Source: Rhodospirillaceae bacterium
GTDB lineage: Bacteria; Pseudomonadota; Alphaproteobacteria; Bin65
NCBI GenBank assembly: GCA_026709535.1
Contig: JAPOST010000203.1
Coordinates: forward strand, 1-32,119
Length of the DNA stretch: 32,119 bases
Reading direction: 5' to 3'
The translations under genes were made by a program, and so were the position numbers. The notes below the pieces were generated by a model. That model did no database searches, was not told the origin of the DNA, and saw only the letters and a list, made by a program, of their open reading frames with translations. Positions 17,729-24,789 of the stretch are shown here, piece after piece; position 1 is the first letter of the stretch; every line of letters begins with the position of its first letter.

Positions 17729-17971
17729 GGGCGCAGGGGACGGAGCTTCAAATCCTTCGTAACCGGGTTTTGCGCTCCAACGCGGAGGGCCTTGCGGCGG
17801 GATCGCTCTGGCCCTGTCTATCTGTTCGGCGCCGGTCGGCATCGCTCGGGCGCTCTTCTCGCTCCTCCCAACCTGACGCTCCTGCATCTGCCGCCCTGCA
17901 GTCCGGAACTCAATCCGATGGCGCAGAGCGTTCTGTTCCTGAAATCGAGCCGCTTCGCCAACCGCCTGGCA
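17729..17971 (+). mobile_element. remnant of an IS630-type transposase with internal deletion
   Basis: One frame encodes GRRGRSFKSFV...RDRSGPVYLFGAG, matching the segment of IS630-type DDE transposases that normally reads roughly RxWxxRGxRP...YLFGA, followed directly by GAGRHRSGALLAPPNLTLL and HLPPCSPELNPMAQ, the well-known DGAGWH and LPPYSPELNP region around the later catalytic residues. In intact family members about 50 residues separate YLFGA from DGAGWH; here they are fused at a shared Gly-Ala, so a central block is lost. The helix after ELNP loses its usual sequence after RFANRLA. No start, no N-terminal half and no terminal repeats were found, so it is inactive. Confidence 0.6.
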
Positions 17972-18159
17972 ATGGTTGACCGACCAGCCCGAAGTCAGCG
18001 CCAAAACGACCCGGCGAAGTTGGCCCGTCGCCCAGGGCACTGAGCGCAATGACACATCACACCCGTTTATATGACTCGAGTTTGATATTACTCACATCCA
18101 TGTCCCCGGCGTCCAGCCCGGCGAGTTGAGACTTGCAGGGACGGTGCAAAAATTGCAAT

Positions 18160-18174
18160 TGACAATGATTCGCA
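18160..18174 (+). promoter_or_regulatory. Fur-like box upstream of the 65-residue protein gene
   Basis: TGACAATGATTCGCA matches the classical 7-1-7 Fur pattern (TGATAAT-n-ATTATCA) at 11 of 14 positions. A consensus -35 hexamer TTGACA (18159-18164) is embedded in it and a perfect palindrome AATTGCAATT lies immediately upstream (18151-18160). It is 79 bases before the GTG start at 18253. Repression in iron-replete cells is inferred from the match and from the neighbouring bacterioferritin genes. Confidence 0.45.
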
Positions 18175-18252
18175 TTTTAAGCTTCGGTGTCCTCTTGAAT
18201 TAATCGTCAGGGGCCAAAACAGGCTCCATCTGTTGCTGAGAAGGAGAGAGTG

Positions 18253-18450
18253 GTGCAAAACCTGTCGGACGATTGCTTGTGTCGCGCCGCTGTTGAACGG
18301 ACCTATCGCGAATTGCGTGACCGAAACGAGACAGATATGACTGCCTTTGACGCGGCGACCCGGGTTTATCGCTGGCACCACCCGGGCGTATCGCGTATCC
18401 AGGCGCGCTTTTCTATCGCAGAGTGGCTTGATCAGGGCGAGGAATCCTGA
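18253..18450 (+). CDS. small uncharacterised protein, 65 residues, probably iron-regulated
   Basis: A reading frame of 65 codons starts at GTG 18253, six bases after AAGGAG (18241-18246); a GTG one codon earlier is too close to that site. The protein is soluble, has no signal or membrane segment, and contains an AVERTYRELRDR helix, a DAATRVYRWHHPG segment and a terminal FSIAEWLDQG helix, suggesting a small helical bundle. I have a vague recollection of similar short proteins in other Rhodospirillales but no function. A Fur-like box lies upstream and bfd follows about 720 bases downstream, which suggests a role in iron homeostasis (inference). The single cysteine pair (C9 alone plus none nearby) gives no metal motif. 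Confidence 0.6.
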   Translation: MQNLSDDCLCRAAVERTYRELRDRNETDMTAFDAATRVYRWHHPGVSRIQARFSIAEWLDQGEES

Positions 18451-18554
18451 CCAGCAACGGCTTTGCTCCAGTGCTGATCTGACGACACAAGGCCGGTCGA
18501 CGGATCGATCATTGCAAGCAGCCAGCCATGTTTCTGCGCAGCACTGTATTCAAA

Positions 18555-18575
18555 ATTGCAATTATCAATCGCAAT
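18555..18575. promoter_or_regulatory. Fur-like inverted repeat without an assigned gene
   Basis: A 21-base inverted repeat begins ATTGCAATTA and ends AATCGCAAT; eight of ten base pairs across the centre are complementary. Its ATTGC/GCAAT outer arms are shared with the repeat in front of bfd, pointing to the same regulator. No protein gene starts within 200 bases on either strand that I can support. Confidence 0.4.
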
Positions 18576-18619
18576 AGAAGCTTCCTGACGTGAACAGGGA
18601 GTCGGTGCCTTTATATGCA

Positions 18620-18654
18620 GGTGACAGTTGTCGGTCACCGACCGTATCGTGACC
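18620..18654 (+). other. mutually exclusive hairpins
   Basis: GGTGAC (18620-18625) can pair with GTCACC (18634-18639), while the overlapping GGTCAC (18633-18638) can pair with GTGACC (18649-18654). The two six-base-pair stems use the same central bases and cannot form together. This geometry is typical of attenuators and switch-like leaders, but there is no T-run after the second stem and no gene directly downstream, so it may be fortuitous. Confidence 0.3.
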
Positions 18655-19103
18655 CTAAGCGCAAGGACATGGTCGGCCAACTGCGATCAGCAGCGCCTTG
18701 TGGAACGGGAACTCGGAGGCTCAATCGGCGACGAAGAGAAGCTTGGCGTATAGCTTTTGGCCTTGATTGGCAGCATGACTTTCTGGAAGGCGATGCTCAA
18801 CTACGCCAGCGTACTGGGGTATGAGCGATCATAGCCGACCTTAGGACACGAGCGACCTTTGTATGTGGCCGGTCCGGAGAATTTTCTGCGGCCAGCTTGT
18901 ATGTATGCGTTTGTGTCTGGAGTCCACAGTTACTGTAACCACCATGCCTCGGCTGGGCCAGCTACTGCCTTCACACCAAAGCCGTACTTGCAGGCACGAC
19001 AGGCCTTGGACGAATACAGGTATGGAACTGCCAGTTTGATGCAGATTGCTTCACATTGACGAGGTTTTTGGGATGCGACAAGAACGCCAAACTCATTATT
19101 GCC

Positions 19104-19133
19104 ATTGCGAATGAATTGCAATGATGCTACATA
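19104..19133 (+). promoter_or_regulatory. bfd promoter overlapped by a Fur-like inverted repeat
   Basis: ATTGCGAATGAATTGCAAT (19104-19122) is a 9-1-9 inverted repeat with seven of nine pairs matching. It overlaps a possible -35 TTGCGA (19105-19110), which is 17 bases from a possible -10 TACATA (19128-19133). Binding of an iron regulator there would block RNA polymerase. The hexamers match consensus only moderately. The start codon of bfd is 43 bases downstream of the -10. Confidence 0.45.
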
Positions 19134-19176
19134 CCAATCAGTTGTCTAGTTATCTACAAGGACCATTGGCTGCCCC

Positions 19177-19407
19177 ATGTATGTCTGCCTGTGTAATGGT
19201 CATACCGCTGATCAGCTTGAGGCATTGGCAAGTTCCGGAGTCAAATGCGTGGAAAAAGCGTATGAGATTCTTGGTGGAAGTCCGGCGTGTCGGCGCTGCA
19301 TCGACATGGCGCAGGATGTACTTCACGGTGCCGGAACAGACCGTCCGTCCAAACCTGTCTCTGGCACAACGTCATCTTTCCAGAAGGAAGCAGCCCAAGC
19401 GCCATGA
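19177..19407 (+). CDS. bfd: bacterioferritin-associated ferredoxin
   Basis: The 76-residue protein begins MYVCLCNGHTADQLE and contains cysteines 4, 6, 38 and 41, exactly the CxC-x31-CxxC spacing that binds the [2Fe-2S] cluster in Bfd, with the expected helical segments between. An additional cysteine is at 24. Residues after about 50 form a polar tail longer than in the enteric protein. Bfd donates electrons to bacterioferritin to release stored iron as Fe(II), usually under iron starvation, which agrees with the Fur-like repeat over its promoter. It converges on bfr, about 195 bases away, rather than lying in tandem. The ribosome binding site is poor. Confidence 0.9.
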   Translation: MYVCLCNGHTADQLEALASSGVKCVEKAYEILGGSPACRRCIDMAQDVLHGAGTDRPSKPVSGTTSSFQKEAAQAP

Positions 19408-19601
19408 TGCTCTGGAGGCGCCTGACAAACAGCATGATCGTTGACGCCTGTATTGGGTTGAGTCAGCGTAGAGCTGAACGTCGGAGAAAAAGGACAGTAT
19501 CTAAAAGACGGCCGTTTCCCCGGAAGCCAGACGCTGCGAAAGCATCCGGGCTAGCAACAGTAACCGATCAGAAAATCCAGCCGTAGATCTCAGTTTGTTG
19601 C

Positions 19602-20090
19602 CTACGAACCGGAACCGTCGTCGCCGCCCATCTGAGATTGCTGATAGTTTTCAATACCAATCCGATTGATCAGTTCCAGATTGGTTTCCAGCCAATCGAC
19701 ATGCTCTTCCTCTGATTCCAGAATTCCTTCGAGGATATCGCGTGAAACGTAATCCCGAACGCTTTCGCAATGGGCGATGGCGTCACGGAGATCTGGAATG
19801 GCCAATTCCTCAAGCTTCAGATCGCATTCGAGGATTTCCTGAACGTCTTGGCCGATCATCAGCTTGCCCAGATCCTGCAGGTTTGGCAGGCCTTCTAGAA
19901 AAAGTATCCGCTCAATCAGCCGGTCGGCATGCTTCATCTCGTCGATCGACTCTTCATGTTCATACTCGCCCAGCCTAGACAGGCCCCAGTCCTTCAGCAT
20001 TCTGGAGTGGAGAAAATATTGATTGATGGCAGTCAATTCGTTGCGCAGGATCCTGTTCAGATGCGTAATGACCTGCTTGTCGCCCTTCAT
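19602..20090 (-). CDS. bfr: bacterioferritin
   Basis: The 162-residue protein is a four-helix ferritin with every ferroxidase ligand in place: E18, E51, H54, E94, E127 and H130. The heme-ligating M52 is also present, so it is a true heme-binding bacterioferritin. It assembles as a 24-subunit shell that oxidises and stores iron. Length matches the family (about 158), with a short glycine/serine-rich tail. It is transcribed toward bfd. I saw no Fur-like repeat within the 150 bases before its start, consistent with a different or opposite mode of iron control from bfd (inference). Confidence 0.96.
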   Translation of the reverse strand: MKGDKQVITHLNRILRNELTAINQYFLHSRMLKDWGLSRLGEYEHEESIDEMKHADRLIERILFLEGLPNLQDLGKLMIGQDVQEILECDLKLEELAIPDLRDAIAHCESVRDYVSRDILEGILESEEEHVDWLETNLELINRIGIENYQQSQMGGDDGSGS

Positions 20091-20757
20091 GACAGTTCCT
20101 CAATTTGAAACAGAAGATGATCGGTAACTTAGGGCCAGCCTGACCTTGAGAACAGAGCTTTCCGCACGGATGTGCAATGAATGCTCGGTAATCTCCACGA
20201 TGGGGCTCAATGATCGCAAAGTCAACTACAGCCGATAGACCCGGCCAAATGACTTTCGATTGTGCTTGCTGGTAACCTTGGCGGTCTGATCGAGCCGTGA
20301 CCGCGACGCAACTGATCCGAGCCCATGGGATGCTTCTAGAAGCGGAATTCTGATTATTCCATGACGAATCTTTCGTCCGATCTGCCAATTTTATGCACGT
20401 CTTGTTGCAGCGCGATGATCAATGGCGCCTAAGCGACAACAACTGGACCACACATATCAATGGGCGACACACCGCAAGCTCTCAAAGTGCTCTAGCCGGC
20501 AACCGGGTATTCGACCCGCTTTCATCAACGGCTCCGATCCGAGTTCACAAATCCCCAAGGCTTATAGATCAAGCGCGTGAAACGGTTCAGGACGGCAAAG
20601 ATGGTAACGCCAGACCGGCACGGCGCAGATTTTGGTGTACAGTATGTCTTTGTCCGTCGCAATCGCGGCAACGAAACCGTACATCAGATTTACAGGTGTT
20701 CGAATTCGCTTCTAAAGTCAAGTCAGGGAATTCCAGCCTCAAGACAGGACTCGATCG
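20091..20757. other. intergenic, no gene recognised
   Basis: About 670 bases between the divergent starts of bfr and the CoA-transferase gene. Two reading frames of 120-140 codons cross it, but their products are low in hydrophobic residues and have no recognisable features, so I regard them as chance. The promoters of both flanking genes must be here; no clear elements or operators were found. An AGGA at 20746-20749 serves the CoA-transferase GTG start. Confidence 0.4.
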
Positions 20758-21948
20758 GTGACCCAGGCTTTCGATGGCATCCGCATTCTCGACTTTAGTC
20801 AAGTCGTCTCCGGCCCCTATGCTACGCAACTGTTGTGCAACCAGGGTGCGGAAGTGATCAAGGTGGAACCGGCGCATGGTGATCAGTTACGGTCCGTCTT
20901 TCGCACCGGCTCTCAGCCACCCGGCGAAGATTCTGCCGCCTACCGACTGGTCAACCGAGGAAAACGATCGATCTGCATTGATTTGAAAAATCCGGTCGGG
21001 CATCAGGCAATTCTCAAGATCGCCGCCCAGTGCGACGCCATCCTGGAGAATTTCCGGCCTGGCGTAATCGCGCGGCTAGGCCTCGACTATGATGCGGTCC
21101 GCGCTGTGAAGCCCGACATCGTCTATTGCTCGATCTCTGGCTACGGCCAGACAGGGCCTCTGTCCGGCCAACCTGCCTATGACGGTACAATCCAGGCGAT
21201 CTCCGGCATGATGGCCAACAACGACCATCCGGAGACAGGCCCGACACGGGCCGGGTATCTGCCGGTCGACGTTCCCACTGCCTTTCTTGCCGCCTATGCC
21301 TTGACATCCGCGTTGTTCCGACGCGATCGAACAGCAGAAGGCCAATATATCGATCTGGCAATGATTGATGCGGCTATCCTGATTCAGATGTCGGTCTTCT
21401 CACGCGTGTTCACGGACGGCACCGGCGGCGGGCTTATCGGCAACCGGTCCCCTGCATCTGTTCTGACGGCCGACACATTTCCCTGCAGCGACGGCCACAT
21501 CGCCGTCAGCGCGCTCAAGGAGTCCCAAGGCCGCATCGTGCTGAAGGTGGCAGGACTCGATCCAGACCTGTGGAATGATTTTGATCCCGATAATCCGGAA
21601 ACTGAACAGTCAAGGGTTGTCACCGCCAAGGTATATGACGCCTTTCGCCAGCGCTCGATGCATGAATGGGAAGAGAAACTGCGCGCCGCTGGTCAGTCGG
21701 CATCTTGCGTGCTGGAAGCAGCCGATGTAGCCGCTCTTGAGCAGATGGGTCATCGCGCGATCTTCCAGGAAGAGCCTGAACCGTCCCAAGCGGCGCGGAC
21801 TATCGCCGGCGCATTTGTGGCGAGCGAGGACGGCCCGGCTATCCATGGCAGGTCGGCGGCCATTGGTGAAGACACGTCTGCTGTGCTGATTGATTTCGGT
21901 TTTTCCGAAGCCGAGATTAAAGTGCTCCGATCGCAGGACGCCATCTGA
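20758..21948 (+). CDS. class III CoA-transferase (CaiB/BaiF family)
   Basis: The 396-residue protein opens with FDGIRILDFSQVVSGPYATQ, the hallmark CaiB/BaiF N-terminus, followed by GAEVIKVEP, NRGKRSICIDLK, ENFRPGVIARLGLDY and CSISGYGQTGP. The candidate nucleophile for the aspartyl-CoA intermediate is D171 in GYLPVDVPTAF. The enzyme moves coenzyme A between carboxylic acids. It starts with GTG preceded by AGGA eight bases upstream. The convergent enoyl-CoA hydratase and downstream aldehyde dehydrogenase suggest a role in activating an acid for beta-oxidation-like breakdown; the substrate is unknown. Confidence 0.93.
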   Translation: MTQAFDGIRILDFSQVVSGPYATQLLCNQGAEVIKVEPAHGDQLRSVFRTGSQPPGEDSAAYRLVNRGKRSICIDLKNPVGHQAILKIAAQCDAILENFRPGVIARLGLDYDAVRAVKPDIVYCSISGYGQTGPLSGQPAYDGTIQAISGMMANNDHPETGPTRAGYLPVDVPTAFLAAYALTSALFRRDRTAEGQYIDLAMIDAAILIQMSVFSRVFTDGTGGGLIGNRSPASVLTADTFPCSDGHIAVSALKESQGRIVLKVAGLDPDLWNDFDPDNPETEQSRVVTAKVYDAFRQRSMHEWEEKLRAAGQSASCVLEAADVAALEQMGHRAIFQEEPEPSQAARTIAGAFVASEDGPAIHGRSAAIGEDTSAVLIDFGFSEAEIKVLRSQDAI

Positions 21949-22020
21949 CCGTCGCGACAAATGCCGTCGGTCGTGCTATACCGGTCAGAGCAACAGCGAG
22001 GTAAAACTGGCGTCGAAACG

Positions 22021-22042
22021 TCCGGCCTGCCCAGAGGCCGGA
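22021..22042. terminator. hairpin between convergent genes
   Basis: TCCGGCCT (22021-22028) and AGGCCGGA (22035-22042) form a perfect eight-base-pair GC-rich stem with a six-base loop, between the stop of the CoA-transferase gene and the stop of the convergent enoyl-CoA hydratase gene. A T-run is absent on the plus side and only a weak T-rich stretch occurs on the minus side, so a bidirectional terminator is likely but not certain. Confidence 0.5.
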
Positions 22043-22059
22043 GAAGGCTTGCGCGCTGA

Positions 22060-22827
22060 TTATTTCTCCAGCGCCGCAGCCAGCATGCGCTGTGGTTCCT
22101 CGCTTTCGAATGACCGGCCGAACGCGTCGATGCTGACAGCAACAGCTTCCTTCAGCGACAGTTCCTGCCAAAGGTTCAACAAGCTTTTTTGTGTTCGTAC
22201 CGCTATCGGCCCGCAGGCGACAATCTCGTCCAGACTAGCGTCGACTGCAGCGGACAAACCGCTTGGCGCCACCGCTTTTTGGAGGTAGCCGATCTGGACC
22301 AGCTCTTCAGCGTCATAATCGCGACCGGTCAGCAGCATTTCGCGCGCGGCGCCCCAGCCAATCAATCCGGGAAGCAGCGCTGCTTCGATGACACTGGGGA
22401 TACCTACCTTGACCTCAGGCATGCTGACCATGGTGTTGGTATCGCCGATTCGTATGTCACAGGCTGCCGCCAGTTCGACGGCGGCGCCTAGGCAGTGGCC
22501 TCGGATTTTCGCGATCACTGGGACCGGCAGCAGCCGCACCGAATCAATGGCTTCGTGCAGTGATGTGATGAAGGCTCGTCCGCTATCTGGATCCAGCGCT
22601 TGCATGACCTTGACATCCGCGCCCGCCGCAAAGGTTTGTTCGCCGGCGCCGGTCAGCACGACTGCTCGTAAATCCGCGTCTTCCGCCAGTTCGGCGCAGG
22701 CGTTCTTCAGACCGGCGATCACGGCAAGGTCGATGGCGTTGCGTTTGCCGGGGCGATCGATCCATAGACGGGCGATTCGGCCACCGTCCCGATCCTCGTA
22801 GGTAAGGCGCGCGCCGCCGTTGGTCAT
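22060..22827 (-). CDS. enoyl-CoA hydratase/isomerase family protein
   Basis: The 255-residue crotonase-fold protein has the oxyanion-hole loops FAAGADVKVM (about 66-75) and GHCLGAAVELAAACD (110-124). Glutamates E118 and E138 (in MPEVKVG) are 20 residues apart, the same spacing as the two catalytic glutamates of mitochondrial enoyl-CoA hydratase, so real hydratase activity is plausible. The usual GGG of the second loop reads GAA. It would add water to a 2-enoyl-CoA in fatty-acid or amino-acid/aromatic side-chain breakdown. It converges on the CoA-transferase gene and is divergent from the aldehyde dehydrogenase gene. Confidence 0.92.
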   Translation of the reverse strand: MTNGGARLTYEDRDGGRIARLWIDRPGKRNAIDLAVIAGLKNACAELAEDADLRAVVLTGAGEQTFAAGADVKVMQALDPDSGRAFITSLHEAIDSVRLLPVPVIAKIRGHCLGAAVELAAACDIRIGDTNTMVSMPEVKVGIPSVIEAALLPGLIGWGAAREMLLTGRDYDAEELVQIGYLQKAVAPSGLSAAVDASLDEIVACGPIAVRTQKSLLNLWQELSLKEAVAVSIDAFGRSFESEEPQRMLAAALEK

Positions 22828-23179
22828 GGATTTTCCTTCGGTAAATGGATCCTGAACAGCCGTATCGGCTTCAGATCAGCAGTCGCAAACCATGATGGCG
22901 CATCCCTGAAAGGATAGCATCCTATACTAAGGCGATCATTCGCTACCTCATAGCGCAATATAGAGATTTCTGTTTCGGTCGCCGTTGCAGTCCGCCACCG
23001 AAACCGTGAAACGCTATCAGTACCGGACGCGGATATTTCTCATGTGGGAAAATCGGACGCGGCGGAATTCATGGGCTCCGGTGCTGGCAAGACGGATGGC
23101 AAAGGCTATATCGAATAAGGCTGGCCATATCGCCGCCACTTCTCAAATTGCTCGAACGTCTCTTGGGGAAAGGCTCCGA
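22828..23179. promoter_or_regulatory. divergent intergenic region with a small inverted repeat
   Basis: These 352 bases separate the starts of the enoyl-CoA hydratase and aldehyde dehydrogenase genes. AGGAT (22911-22915) and ATCCT (22919-22923) form a perfect hyphenated inverted repeat about 85 bases before the hydratase start, a possible operator. The aldehyde dehydrogenase frame stays open back to 22985, but that part does not resemble the family. AAAGG at 23169-23173 is the ribosome binding site for the ATG at 23180. Confidence 0.35.
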
Positions 23180-24613
23180 ATGTCCGACAATAATCTGAAA
23201 TTCTATATCAATGGCAGGTGGATTGATCCGGCCGTACCGAAAAAGCTCGATGTCATCAACCCGGCTACCGAAGCGCCCTGTGGCGCGATCAGCCTCGGCT
23301 CCGGTGCAGATATTGACAAGGCGGTTAGCGCTGCCCGCGCCGCATTCGACGATTTCTCCCGGACCAGCAAGCAAGAACGCCTCAATCTGCTGAACAAGAT
23401 CGTCGATGTTTACCACAGCCGGCTTGACGATCTAGGCCATGCAATCTCCGACGAGATGGGTGCACCGCTTGATTTCGCGAAGAAGGTTCAGGCGCCATCT
23501 GGTCTGGCCCACATCAAGACGGCGGTCCGTGTGCTCTCGGAATATGAATTCGAAGAAATCAACGGCAGTACGTTGATGCGCAAGGAGCCGGTCGGCGTTG
23601 TCGGCATGATCACGCCGTGGAATTGGCCGCAGAACCAGATCGCATGCAAGGTCGCTCCGGCGCTTGCCGCTGGTTGCACCATGGTGCTGAAGCCGAGCGA
23701 AATCGCACCGCTCGACGCCATCATTTTCTCGGAAATCCTCCACGAGGCTGGTGTTCCAGCTGGCGTTTTCAATCTGGTCAATGGCGACGGTCCAACCGTG
23801 GGCGAAGCCATGTCCGGTCATCCAGGTATCGACATGATGTCCTTCACCGGCTCGACCCGCGGTGGCATCGCTGTCGCGAAGGGATCGGCAGACTCGGTCA
23901 AACGAGTCACCCAGGAACTAGGCGGTAAATCGGCTAATATCCTGCTTGACGACGTCGATATTGCCAAAACCGTGAAAGGAGGCGTTTTCGGATGCGTCAG
24001 CAATACTGGCCAGTCGTGCAACGCGCCAAGCCGAATGCTCGTCCCGATCGATAAGATGAGCGAAGCCATCGCAGCCGCGAAGGCGACATCGGCCAAAATC
24101 TCGGTCGGCGACCCGCGGGACGGCGGTACCACGATGGGGCCGCTTGCCAGCAAGATGCAGTTCGACAAGGTAAACAGACTGATCGAGAAAGGTATTGAAG
24201 AGGGCGCGGAACTAGTGACCGGCGGCCCTGGCCGTCCGGATGGGTTGGACAGGGGCTACTATGTTCGGCCTACGGTGTTCGCTAACGTCACCAACGACAT
24301 GACGATCGCGCAGGAAGAAATCTTTGGCCCGGTATTGTCGATCATTGGTTACGCCAGCGAGGATGAAGCGGTTGCGATCGCGAACGACACGCCGTATGGC
24401 CTGTCCGGGTACGTTTCATCGGCCGATCCGGAACGGGCTGCGAATGTTGCCCGGCGGTTGCGGACCGGGAATGTGCATATCAACGGTGCCATGCCGGATC
24501 TTTCGGCCTCTTTCGGCGGCTACAAGCAATCGGGTAATGGTCGCGAGTGGGGCGTCCACGGTTTCGAGGAGTTCTTGGAAGTCAAGGCCATCTTCGGCGC
24601 AGCGGCTGCATGA
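23180..24613 (+). CDS. NAD(P)-dependent aldehyde dehydrogenase
   Basis: The 477-residue protein has the complete aldehyde dehydrogenase active site: the oxyanion asparagine N148 in TPWNWP, K171 and E174 in KPSE of the cofactor site, the general base E246 in TQELGGKS, and the catalytic cysteine C280 in NTGQSCNAPS. FGGYKQSGNGREWG near the end is also typical. It oxidises an aldehyde to a carboxylic acid. It resembles the subgroup that includes CddD-type 6-oxolauric acid dehydrogenases, from memory. The start at 23180 gives standard length; the longer frame to 22985 adds 65 unrelated residues. Its substrate could be a semialdehyde from the ring-cleavage genes nearby, which is speculation. Confidence 0.94.
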   Translation: MSDNNLKFYINGRWIDPAVPKKLDVINPATEAPCGAISLGSGADIDKAVSAARAAFDDFSRTSKQERLNLLNKIVDVYHSRLDDLGHAISDEMGAPLDFAKKVQAPSGLAHIKTAVRVLSEYEFEEINGSTLMRKEPVGVVGMITPWNWPQNQIACKVAPALAAGCTMVLKPSEIAPLDAIIFSEILHEAGVPAGVFNLVNGDGPTVGEAMSGHPGIDMMSFTGSTRGGIAVAKGSADSVKRVTQELGGKSANILLDDVDIAKTVKGGVFGCVSNTGQSCNAPSRMLVPIDKMSEAIAAAKATSAKISVGDPRDGGTTMGPLASKMQFDKVNRLIEKGIEEGAELVTGGPGRPDGLDRGYYVRPTVFANVTNDMTIAQEEIFGPVLSIIGYASEDEAVAIANDTPYGLSGYVSSADPERAANVARRLRTGNVHINGAMPDLSASFGGYKQSGNGREWGVHGFEEFLEVKAIFGAAAA

Positions 24614-24789
24614 CGGACGAGATGCGATGCTGATGTCCGAACAGGACATTTGAGAGGTTGACACATGCACGCCGGAGTAGATGGCGTCTGTCGGGGGCAT
24701 TGATCCGCCGCAAATCCCGTCAACTTGGCGTAAGTCTTGGGATTTCTGCCTCGAGCCCGGATCATTGGTAGCAGTTCGGCGATGGCGGT

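Larger units (their letters stand above)
18451..19176. other. long non-coding stretch with regulatory-looking repeats
   Basis: About 725 bases between the small gene and bfd contain no convincing protein gene. A plus-strand frame around 18690-18830 (EEKLGV, stop, LLALIGSMTFWKAML) has some coding flavour but carries internal stops. The stretch holds two Fur-like inverted repeats (18555-18575 and 19104-19122) and a set of competing hairpins (18620-18654), listed separately. A short RNA gene controlled by the first repeat is possible but not shown. Confidence 0.4.

Noticed and set aside
17606..18055. A 149-codon minus-strand frame
   Set aside because: It is the antisense of the IS630-type fragment, whose plus-strand product carries the recognisable transposase motif.
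18432..18680. An 82-codon minus-strand frame near the second Fur-like repeat
   Set aside because: It runs through the inverted repeat itself and has no ribosome binding site or plausible protein pattern.
20505..20525. A T-loop-like GGGTATTCGACCC sequence suggesting a tRNA
   Set aside because: No acceptor stem, anticodon arm or D-arm could be fitted around it.
20393..20761. A 122-codon plus-strand frame before the CoA-transferase gene
   Set aside because: The product is polar, lacks any conserved-looking segment and overlaps the start of the next gene; no ribosome binding site was found.
24633..24649. ATGTCC/GGACAT hairpin after the aldehyde dehydrogenase gene as a terminator
   Set aside because: The stem is only six base pairs, not GC-rich, and no T-run follows.
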